Origin: Deltaproteobacteria bacterium
GTDB taxonomy: Bacteria; Myxococcota_A; Polyangia; Haliangiales; Haliangiaceae
NCBI GenBank assembly: GCA_013696695.1
Contig: JACCYD010000834.1
Location: 1-5,366, forward strand
Length of the DNA: 5,366 nt
Direction of reading: 5' to 3'
How positions within the stretch are numbered: the stretch's first letter is position 1; each line of letters opens with the position of its first letter. The translations under genes were made by a program, and so were the position numbers. Under the pieces are notes generated by a model. It was not told where the DNA came from. It ran no database searches and worked only from the letters and a program-made list of their open reading frames with translations. Below are positions 1 through 5,237 of the stretch, one piece after another.

Positions 1-153
1 ATCGATCTGATGGAGGCCTTGAAGCAGAGCCTCGGCATGGCCTCGGGCAGCAGCGCCGCGGAAGCGAAGCCGGCGAAGGCCGAGAAGGCCGACAAGGCCG
101 ATAAGGAAGAAGCGGCGCCGAAGAAGAAGGCCGCCGCATCGAAGAAGAAGTAG
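1..153 (+). CDS. ku: Ku protein, C-terminal end (partial)
   Basis: This is the last 50 codons of a gene that enters from the left edge and stops at TAG 151-153. The visible peptide begins IDLMEALKQSLG, which matches the short conserved helix just after the core of bacterial Ku (VIDLMEALxxSL). It then becomes a low-complexity tail rich in Lys and Ala, with 11 lysines in the last 28 residues, ending KKKAAASKKK. Bacterial Ku is a homodimeric ring that binds double-strand-break ends and recruits ligase LigD for non-homologous end joining. Lysine-rich C-terminal extensions of variable length are known in this family and affect DNA binding. The ring domain itself lies outside the window, so the call rests on the 12-residue motif plus the tail. 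The main alternative is a histone-like or other protein with a lysine-rich tail. A ligD gene may lie upstream but cannot be seen. Confidence 0.72.
   Translation: MDLMEALKQSLGMASGSSAAEAKPAKAEKADKADKEEAAPKKKAAASKKK
76..102 (+). repeat. three tandem 9-bp units in the Ku tail
   Basis: AAGGCCGAG, AAGGCCGAC and AAGGCCGAT follow each other without a gap at 76-84, 85-93 and 94-102, differing only in the last base. They encode KAE-KAD-KAD in the lysine-rich tail. The unit length keeps the reading frame, so slippage could lengthen or shorten the tail without breaking the gene. Confidence 0.75.
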
Positions 154-155
154 CC

Positions 156-608
156 ATGGCGCGCCGCCGATCCGCGCGAGGTGACCGTGCGCGTACGGGC
201 TCGGCGCTACGTCTCGTGACTCCGTACTGGTTCACGTTCGCGAGCGCGTGTAACTCAGCGGGCGGTCGAGATCCGGCGGTCGCCCCGCCGCAGCCTGCGT
301 CGATCGAACATCGGCTCTCGCACAACTGGGGCAATGGGCTCGGCTGCACGCCGATGGGCGAGCCATTGACGCTCTCGGGTACGATCGTTGTCCGCCCGTT
401 TGGTAAAGGCACCGACGGCGCGGTGTTGAAGACGGACGGCGGAGAATGGGTCATCTCGTATCGCGCCGACGGTGTGGTGCTCGCGTTGCGCGACAAGCGC
501 GTGGTCGCCCGAGGGCGAGCCTGCGACAAGCAGGGTGAGGCGATATCTGGCGAGCACCTCGATCTGCTGACGCTCACCGAGGCGGCGCACGGCGGCGCGT
601 CGAGGTGA
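156..608 (+). CDS. small putative secreted protein, OB-fold-like
   Basis: I do not recognise a named family. The reading frame has the high GC3 of its neighbours and a protein-like alternation of beta strands. Residues 68-140 (GEPLTLSGTIVV, then GEWVISYRADGVVLALRDKRVVARGRACDKQGEA, then HLDLLTL) read like a single five-stranded OB-type barrel. Near the N-terminus VTPYWFTFASAC looks like a short export segment ending in a possible but weak lipobox (ASAC, Cys32). Two further cysteines, Cys64 and Cys123, could form a disulfide in the periplasm. The start is uncertain: ATG 156 is used here, but a GTG at 216 (Val21) would remove an Arg-rich N-terminus and leave a shorter leader. The ATG lies two bases after the ku stop, with no clear Shine-Dalgarno, so translation may be coupled to ku. 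That the frame is real is likely; localisation is an inference. Confidence 0.6.
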   Translation: MARRRSARGDRARTGSALRLVTPYWFTFASACNSAGGRDPAVAPPQPASIEHRLSHNWGNGLGCTPMGEPLTLSGTIVVRPFGKGTDGAVLKTDGGEWVISYRADGVVLALRDKRVVARGRACDKQGEAISGEHLDLLTLTEAAHGGASR

Positions 609-711
609 CCGCTTGGTGAAGTGAACCTCGCAAGCTGCCATACAGCGATTGCCGGGTTCGCAACGGAACGCGCGGCACCCGAGGCGGTTGTCTGCCCCTC
701 AATCCCGTTAC

Positions 712-728
712 GTATATACGGTATATAC
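712..728. promoter_or_regulatory. double GTATATAC palindrome, possible operator
   Basis: Two copies of the self-complementary octamer GTATATAC (712-719 and 721-728) are separated by a single G, so the 17-bp block is itself a palindrome around position 720. It is the most AT-rich stretch in a GC-rich window. Dimeric repressors, for example of the GntR type, bind sites of this shape, but no regulator or promoter that it would serve is visible. As RNA it could fold into a 7-bp stem with a CGG loop, with no T tract. A TTGTCT at 688-693 sits 19 bp before the first TATATA, which would be a poor promoter. Function is unproven. Confidence 0.35.
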
Positions 729-800
729 AGACCGCCATCGGCCCCGAGCGATCATGCGCGCGAGGTCGACGGGACTTCGAACACCGAGGATGTGACGGTG

Positions 801-812
801 CCCGCCGGCGGG
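801..812. terminator. GC palindrome, weak candidate terminator stem
   Basis: CCCGCCGGCGGG is a perfect 12-bp palindrome about 30 bp downstream of the stop of the minus-strand lipoprotein gene (842-1384). It can form only a 4-bp stem with a CCGG loop and lacks a T-rich run on either side. Its position fits transcription ending, its sequence only weakly. Confidence 0.2.
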
Positions 813-841
813 TCCGAGCACGTTCGGCAGATCGTCGGGTA

Positions 842-1384
842 CTACGGCGAGGTACAGAAGCCGTTGATGGTGTCGCAGAACAGGCCGACCGCGGCGCAGT
901 CGTCACACGGCACGCCGCCGAGCCCGCACTGAGAGTCCGATTGCGCGACGCAGCCGCTCGCGCTGCAGCATCCGCCGTTGCACGACGACGCGTCGCACAC
1001 GTTGCCGAAGTCGAACACGAACAAGCCGAGCTGGTTGGTGCCTGCGTTCACGGTAGTGGTCTGGGCGGGCAGGGTGAGCACCGACGAATCGACCGAGTTG
1101 ACCAGCGATAGCACGACGATGTGATTGCCTGGCGACAGCGCCTGGCTCGAGCCGTTGCCTTCGGTCGTGCACGGGAACTGTCTGACCGAGGGCCCCCCGG
1201 GCCCGTCGGTCGCGATCTCGACGTTCGACGCGCCGACGTCGGCGCACGTCGCCGGGAACCCATCGACGCGGACCTCCCAGCTGAAGTCGAGCGTGCCGCT
1301 GCCAGGCGGACCGACCGGGGCATCGGTGAGGACCGACGGACCGCCGCCGCACGCGACCAGACACAGCAGCGGGAGCCAGCGCAT
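842..1384 (-). CDS. cysteine-rich lipoprotein, Myxococcota type
   Basis: The protein has 180 residues. Its short leader MRWLPLLCLVAC ends in a good lipobox (LVAC, lipidated Cys12), followed by a GGG spacer, so it should be anchored to the outer or inner membrane and face the periplasm or outside. Residues 30-126 look like a single beta-sandwich: FSWEVRV, a Cys47-Cys72 pair likely to be disulfide-bonded, ALSPGNHIVVLSLV, and TTTVNAGTNQLGLFVFDF. This resembles the Ig-like or carboxypeptidase-regulatory-like modules common in such lipoproteins. Residues 130-177 carry ten cysteines, including CNGGCC, CGLGGVPC and CDDC spacings. This knot-like tail recurs in myxobacterial secreted proteins. The role is unknown; binding or structural is more likely than catalytic, as no active-site motif is visible. 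ATG at 1384-1382 is the only start that gives the full leader, and no Shine-Dalgarno precedes it. Confidence 0.82.
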   Translation of the reverse strand: MRWLPLLCLVACGGGPSVLTDAPVGPPGSGTLDFSWEVRVDGFPATCADVGASNVEIATDGPGGPSVRQFPCTTEGNGSSQALSPGNHIVVLSLVNSVDSSVLTLPAQTTTVNAGTNQLGLFVFDFGNVCDASSCNGGCCSASGCVAQSDSQCGLGGVPCDDCAAVGLFCDTINGFCTSP

Positions 1385-1424
1385 GCGTCGATGCTAGCGA
1401 CCGGACGGAGTAGAGTCCAGCGGC
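1385..1424. promoter_or_regulatory. 40-bp divergent promoter region
   Basis: Both flanking genes must be initiated from these 40 bp unless their promoters lie inside the opposite gene. For the glycosylase, TAGAGT at 1411-1416 ends 8 bp before its ATG. For the lipoprotein, TAGCAT (read on the minus strand, 1396-1391) ends 6 bp before its ATG. Both fit the TANNNT form of a -10 box, which would place transcription starts at or very near the start codons. Neither gene has a well-placed Shine-Dalgarno: GGAG 1407-1410 is 14 bp from ATG 1425. No good -35 box is seen. The assignment is by eye. Confidence 0.35.
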
Positions 1425-2429
1425 ATGCCGGAGCTGCCCGACGTCACGGTCTACGTCGAGCGCCTCCGCGCCCTCACCATCGGTAGACCGCTCGAGGCGA
1501 TCCGGATCGCGAGCGTGTTCGTGCTGCGCACGTTCTCGCCGTCTCCCAAGGAGCTGCACGGCGCGAAGGTCGAGAGCGTCGAGCGTCTCGGTAAGCGGAT
1601 CGTGATCGGCGTCGAGAGCGATCGCTATCTCGTGATCCACCTGATGATCGCGGGCCGGCTGCGCTGGCGAGCGAAGCGAGCGGGAGAGATCGAGAAAATA
1701 CCCGGCAAGATCGGGCTCGCGGGGTTCGACTTTCCGAACGGCACGTTGATCTTCACCGAGGCGTCGCCGAAGAAGCGCGCGTCGCTGCACCTGATCGCGG
1801 GTCGAGCGGGACTCGCCGACTTCGATCGCGGTGGCCTCGACGTGTTCAGCGCGCCCCGTGAACAGTTCGCCGAGCGATTGCGCAGCGAGCGGCACACGGT
1901 GAAGCGCTCGCTCACCGATCCCACGCTGTTCGATGGCATCGGCAACGCGTACTCCGACGAGATCCTCCATCACGCGAAGCTGTCGCCGTTTCGGATGACG
2001 ACGTCGATGACCGATGACGAGGTCGCGATCCTCCACGGCGCGTGCGTGACCACGCTCGAGCTGTGGACCCAGCGCACGCGCGACGAGGTGGGCGAGGGCG
2101 AGGGGGCGTTCCCCGACAAGGTCACTGCGTTTCGGCCCGAGATGGCCGTCCACGGCAAGTACGGCAAGCCGTGCCCGGTGTGTGCAACGCCGATCCAGCG
2201 CATCGTCTACGCCGACAACGAGGCGAACTACTGCCCGACCTGCCAGACCGAAGGCAGGCTGCTGGCGGATCGCTCGCTGTCGCGCCTCCTCAAGGAGGAC
2301 TGGCCGCGGACCCTCGAAGAGCTCGAGGAACGGAAGGCCCGGACGGTTGTCCGAGCCGCCGAGAACCCCGGTTCTGCCCCGCCCGAGGCGAAACTTCCCC
2401 GCAGCACGAAAAAGCCACGGTCCCGTTAG
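1425..2429 (+). CDS. Fpg/Nei-family DNA glycosylase, divergent clade
   Basis: This 334-residue protein should excise damaged bases and cut the abasic strand by beta,delta-elimination. It starts MPELPDV: Pro2 (N-terminal nucleophile after Met removal) and Glu3 are the catalytic pair, with Asp6 where most members have Glu. Lys57 (RLGKR) matches the conserved hairpin lysine and HLMIAGRLRW (72-81) the core strand. GIGNAYSDEILHHAKLSP (171-188) is the helix-two-turn-helix with the DNA-contacting Asn174. Cys250, Cys253, Cys270 and Cys273 form the C-terminal zinc finger. Two departures from E. coli Fpg stand out: the zinc-finger Arg that grips DNA is replaced (ADNEANYC, Asn265), and the void-filling Met/Phe positions differ (HLMIAG; KKRAS). 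About 50 residues follow the zinc finger, ending in a basic tail (KKPRSR), against roughly 270 residues for usual Fpg. From memory, related proteins in other proteobacteria share these traits, so substrate range should not be assumed to be 8-oxoguanine. The symbol mutM is withheld for that reason. Confidence 0.93.
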   Translation: MPELPDVTVYVERLRALTIGRPLEAIRIASVFVLRTFSPSPKELHGAKVESVERLGKRIVIGVESDRYLVIHLMIAGRLRWRAKRAGEIEKIPGKIGLAGFDFPNGTLIFTEASPKKRASLHLIAGRAGLADFDRGGLDVFSAPREQFAERLRSERHTVKRSLTDPTLFDGIGNAYSDEILHHAKLSPFRMTTSMTDDEVAILHGACVTTLELWTQRTRDEVGEGEGAFPDKVTAFRPEMAVHGKYGKPCPVCATPIQRIVYADNEANYCPTCQTEGRLLADRSLSRLLKEDWPRTLEELEERKARTVVRAAENPGSAPPEAKLPRSTKKPRSR

Positions 2430-2431
2430 AT

Positions 2432-2449
2432 CGCGGCCGGGGGGCCGTG
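2432..2449 (+). terminator. candidate terminator of the glycosylase gene
   Basis: Three bases after the stop codon, 2432-2438 pairs with 2443-2449 (seven pairs including one G-U) around a GGGG loop. It is followed by the T-rich stretch GTTTGGTTT (2451-2459). The T tract is interrupted, so termination may be partial, but position and shape suit an intrinsic terminator separating this gene from the next. Confidence 0.45.
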
Positions 2450-2497
2450 CGTTTGGTTTCGAGAAATCTGGGTCGATCGCCAGCGGGCTGCACTTCG

Positions 2498-2525
2498 GCC
2501 GCCCGCGCTGCCTGTTCCGGGCGGC
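2498..2525 (+). promoter_or_regulatory. GC-rich hairpin in the leader of the DUF4139 gene
   Basis: GCCGCCCG (2498-2505) and CGGGCGGC (2518-2525) form a perfect 8-bp stem with a 12-nt loop. The stem ends 10 bases before the putative ribosome-binding site and 18 before the ATG. There is no T run after it, so it is not a typical terminator. If transcribed it could affect access to the start site or protect the 5' end of the mRNA. Whether it lies in the transcript is unknown, since no clear promoter could be picked in 2450-2500. Confidence 0.35.
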
Positions 2526-2535
2526 GGTCCCGCAT

Positions 2536-2540
2536 GAGGG
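2536..2540 (+). promoter_or_regulatory. ribosome-binding site of the DUF4139 gene
   Basis: GAGGG lies three bases before ATG 2544, which is tighter than usual. It overlaps another out-of-frame ATG at 2534. The close spacing may lower initiation. The downstream ATG is favoured because it opens directly into a lipoprotein signal (MKKTLAGFLL). Confidence 0.4.
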
Positions 2541-2543
2541 CTT

Positions 2544-4790
2544 ATGAAAAAAACGCTCGCCGGCTTCCTGTTGTCTTCTGCACTCGCGATCGGGTGCACC
2601 CCCAAACACGCCAGCTTCGTCAAGGTCGATGACGTCGCGCTCGGTCGTGTCGTCGTCTACCGCAACGGAGTCGCCTATTACGAACGGCGCACCACCGTGA
2701 CCGGCGGCATCCTGACGGTGAGCGTCCCGCGCGACCGCGTCGATGACTTCTTGAAGTCGCTGACCGTGGTCGATGCGATCTCGAAGCAGCCGTTGCCGGT
2801 TTCGATCCCGCGGCAACAGGCCAACGACGGCGCGTACCTGGTGATGAATCTCCAATTGCCCAGCAAGGCGAAGGCCGACGTCGTGCTGACGTACGTCACC
2901 GAATCGCCGGCGTGGAAGCCGTCGTATCGCGTGGTGGTCGGCACCAACGGCAAGGTGATGCTCGAGGGCTGGGCGATCGTCGACAACACCAGCGGTGAAG
3001 ACTGGAAGGGCGTGCTGGTCGGCGTCGGCTCGTCGAGCGCGCTGTCGTTCAAGTACGATCTGTGGAGCGTGCGCCAGGTGCAGCGCGAGCAGCTGCAGAC
3101 CGAGGAGCGGTTCGCGATCGCACCGCCGAGCGGCATCTCGCCGTACGGCGGACCCACAGGCGGAGAGCCGAATGGCGAGGCTGCGATCGCAGAGCTCGAC
3201 GACGGCGAGATCCGCCGCCCGGTCGGCCACCCCGACGATCAGACGGCCAAGCGCGTCGCGGTCAAGGACGTCAAGGAGTCGGAGGACAAACCGAGCGCGC
3301 CGAACAAGGCCGGTCGCGCCGATGTCGAGGCCGACTACGGGGAGACGACGACGATCAGTCGCGGCGGCGGCAGCCGCAATCGTCCGGCGAAGGCCTCCAA
3401 GCCGGCCCCGCGTACGGCGACCGCGTCTCCTGCACCGCCGCCGCGCCAGGACCCGCGCGTCCAGACCGGCGACGCGAAGATGCGAGAGCTGTCGAAGCAG
3501 CTCACCGGGTCCAACAAGAACATCGTGATCGAGGGCTATGCTGATTCGAACCGCGGTGGTGATGGTCAACGTCGCGCGACCGACCGCGCGAACATCATCC
3601 GCAACCAGCTGATCGATGCCGGCGTCGCTCCGAATCGGATCAAGGTGATCGCCAAGGTCGAGCCCAACGCGCAGGAGCGCGTGCGGCTGGTGCAAACCGC
3701 CGCGGGTCCCGAAGACCAGAGGCCGGCCGCCGCCCGCACCGCGGATCTCACCGCAGCGCCGGTCGGCGAGAGCCACTTCGCGAGCCCGACGCCGATGACC
3801 GTCGAGCGCGGCGCGTCCGCGATGGTGTCGATGGTTCGCAAGGAGACCGAAGGCGAGGTCGTGTACCTCTACGACGCCGAGAGCGTGCGCGGTAACCAGA
3901 ACTTCGCGTTCCGCGCGGTGCGGTTCCGCAACCCGACGACGTCGACGCTCGAGACCGGCCCGGTCACCGTCTACGGCGACGAGCGGTTCATCGGGGAAGG
4001 CCTCACCGAGCCCATCCCGCCGAAGGCGTCCGCGGTGGTGCCGTACGCGCTCGATCGCCAGATCGTCGTCGAGCGCACCGATGGCGACGAGACCAAGCTG
4101 TCGCGGCTGGTCACGCTGCAGCGCGGCATCCTGACCGCCGAGGTCCAGCACATCAAACGCAAGAAGCTCCAGATCACGAACCGGATGAACGCCAAGGCCA
4201 AGGTGTTCGTGCGCCACACGATCCCCAAGGGCTGGACGCTGATCAACCAGCCGTCGGAGTTCGAGCGCATCGGCGACGCGCACCTGTTCTACGCGGAGCT
4301 CGGCCCGCACGAGGTCAAGAACATCGAGATCGCCGAGTCGACCCCGATGGAGCGCACGCTCGATCTCAACGCCGACGTCACGCTCGACATGATGAAGGTC
4401 TACGTCGAGGCGCCGGAGGGCAACAAGGAGCTGAAGGACTCCCTCAAGAAGCTGCTCAGCGTGCACCGCAGGCTGACCGATCTCGCCACCGAGCAGGACA
4501 GCCTGCGCCGCCGGCTCCACGACTACAAGGAGCGCATGGACGAGCTCCACGCGCAGATCCTGACGCTGCAGGCGGTCAAGACCGGCAACGACCTGATGGG
4601 CCACCTCAAGACGAAGATGAAGGACATCTCGTCGCGCGTGCAGAAGACGACGATCTCGATCGTAGATCAGGAAGAGAAGATCATGCTGTCGCGTGTCGAG
4701 TTCAAGGACATGCTCGCCGAGCTGACGCTCAACGACGTCACCGCGCCTCCCACGGGCGCGACCGGCGCGGTCAGCAAGACCAGCAAATAG
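2544..4790 (+). CDS. DUF4139 (MuiA-like) lipoprotein with OmpA-like insert
   Basis: This is a 748-residue envelope protein. MKKTLAGFLLSSALAIGC is a lipoprotein signal with lipidated Cys18 (the -3 Ala is acceptable but not ideal). Residues 33-78 (VVVYRNGVAYYERR, then VDDFLKSLTVVD) resemble the DUF4140 N-terminal domain. Residues 112-165, with TYVTESPAWKPSYRVVV and AIVDNTSGEDWKGV, are the first part of DUF4139. A Pro/Gly/charge-rich linker (about 190-308) leads to an OmpA-like segment at 309-388, with EGYADS (Asp334) and TDRAN (Arg348) at the positions of the Asp and Arg that bind peptidoglycan in OmpA. The DUF4139 fold then resumes (about 410-600: RFRNPTTSTLETGPVTVY, LQITNRMNAKAKVFVRHTIP, ELGPHEVKNIEI). 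Residues 626-722 are a predicted long coiled coil (LKKLLSVHRRL, EQDSLRRRLHDYKERMDELH). DUF4139 proteins are poorly understood; the founding name comes from mucoidy inhibition. A role linking outer membrane and cell wall is an inference. The gene has its own leader and is probably not cotranscribed with the glycosylase. Confidence 0.85.
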   Translation: MKKTLAGFLLSSALAIGCTPKHASFVKVDDVALGRVVVYRNGVAYYERRTTVTGGILTVSVPRDRVDDFLKSLTVVDAISKQPLPVSIPRQQANDGAYLVMNLQLPSKAKADVVLTYVTESPAWKPSYRVVVGTNGKVMLEGWAIVDNTSGEDWKGVLVGVGSSSALSFKYDLWSVRQVQREQLQTEERFAIAPPSGISPYGGPTGGEPNGEAAIAELDDGEIRRPVGHPDDQTAKRVAVKDVKESEDKPSAPNKAGRADVEADYGETTTISRGGGSRNRPAKASKPAPRTATASPAPPPRQDPRVQTGDAKMRELSKQLTGSNKNIVIEGYADSNRGGDGQRRATDRANIIRNQLIDAGVAPNRIKVIAKVEPNAQERVRLVQTAAGPEDQRPAAARTADLTAAPVGESHFASPTPMTVERGASAMVSMVRKETEGEVVYLYDAESVRGNQNFAFRAVRFRNPTTSTLETGPVTVYGDERFIGEGLTEPIPPKASAVVPYALDRQIVVERTDGDETKLSRLVTLQRGILTAEVQHIKRKKLQITNRMNAKAKVFVRHTIPKGWTLINQPSEFERIGDAHLFYAELGPHEVKNIEIAESTPMERTLDLNADVTLDMMKVYVEAPEGNKELKDSLKKLLSVHRRLTDLATEQDSLRRRLHDYKERMDELHAQILTLQAVKTGNDLMGHLKTKMKDISSRVQKTTISIVDQEEKIMLSRVEFKDMLAELTLNDVTAPPTGATGAVSKTSK

Positions 4791-5237
4791 TCAGTCGAGG
4801 CGCTTCAGCGGGATGATGCCCTGGTAGTTCTTGTCGCCGAGGCAGAAGCCACCAGACGTGATTTCGGTGGTCGGGATGGTGGCGACGTGGTCCCCGCGAT
4901 TGACCACGTTGTCACCGTTGCTGTCGTACCAGGCGGTGACGGCGATCTCGCAGCGCGACGCACGGAACCGCGCTGACACCTTCGAGTCGTGCTCGCGCTG
5001 GAAGTCCGTGATGGTGTCTCGGTAGTTGCTGTCCGTGTAAGGCTCCTCGAGCCCGGGCTCGGGCGGCTGCGGACTGGCCTGCTCGGTGCCATCGCGGTTG
5101 CACTTCTTGCGGCCGCGTACGTGAAGCTTCGCGGCGTCGATCTTCGCCTCACCGGGGAGCTGGAAGATCGCGTAGAAGCTCACGTTCGGCGAGCACTCGG
5201 CAAGCGCGAGCAGCATGAAGACCCAGGCTCGTTTCAT
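4791..5237 (-). CDS. small exported protein with EF-hand-like loop
   Basis: No named family was recognised for this 148-residue protein. MKRAWVFMLLALAEC is a clear export signal; it resembles a lipoprotein signal ending at Cys15, but Glu at -1 is unusual for a lipobox, so lipidation is uncertain. A Pro/Glu-rich stretch (53-67) follows. Residues 94-135 form a beta-rich core: RCEIAVTAWYDSNGDNVVNRGDHVA. The segment Asp105, Asn107, Asp109, Asn113, Asp116 matches the 1-3-5-9-12 ligand pattern of an EF-hand or dockerin-type calcium loop, with Asn instead of Gly at position 6. Cys46, Cys96 and Cys132 may form a disulfide. The start is supported by a strong GGAGG 8 bases upstream. The ATG shares its first base with the stop codon of the upstream gene, indicating one operon and coupled translation. 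Its own stop abuts the stop of the convergent DUF4139 gene with no spacer. Confidence 0.8.
   Translation of the reverse strand: MKRAWVFMLLALAECSPNVSFYAIFQLPGEAKIDAAKLHVRGRKKCNRDGTEQASPQPPEPGLEEPYTDSNYRDTITDFQREHDSKVSARFRASRCEIAVTAWYDSNGDNVVNRGDHVATIPTTEITSGGFCLGDKNYQGIIPLKRLD

Larger units (their letters stand above)
609..841. other. intergenic gap between convergent genes
   Basis: These 233 bp separate two genes that point at each other. I see no credible coding frame, tRNA or standard terminator with a T tract. An inverted repeat CGAGGT/ACCTCG (601-606 with 625-630, 18-nt loop) spans the stop codon of the left gene but is weak. The two notable elements are the GTATATAC double palindrome at 712-728 and a 12-bp GC palindrome at 801-812. 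Confidence 0.6.

Noticed and set aside
255..641. A 128-codon minus-strand frame opposite the OB-like gene
   Set aside because: It is Arg-rich with no signal or motif, while the + frame shows beta-strand periodicity and export-like features. It is treated as a shadow.
740..800. Possible tRNA T-arm on the minus strand (GTTCGAAG near 770-790)
   Set aside because: The flanking 5-bp stem does not pair and no acceptor or anticodon arm can be built.
621..932. A 103-codon + strand frame across the intergenic gap
   Set aside because: It runs into the 3' end of the well-supported minus-strand lipoprotein, has no Shine-Dalgarno, and its translation shows no fold-like pattern.
2042..2632. A 196-codon + frame overlapping the end of the glycosylase gene and the next start
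   Set aside because: It is out of frame with two well-supported genes and rich in Arg/Gly/Pro without motifs.
903..4604. A 1233-codon open frame on the minus strand running across three genes
   Set aside because: It is antisense to the glycosylase and DUF4139 genes, which carry clear family motifs, and overlaps the lipoprotein gene in another frame. Its translation is dominated by Arg, Leu, Val, Ala, Asp and His without domain-like patterns. Long stop-free antisense frames are expected when GC-rich codon use removes stops.
4759..4773. GACC-GGCGC-GGTC hairpin near the end of the DUF4139 gene as a terminator
   Set aside because: It has only a 4-bp stem inside coding sequence and no T run follows.
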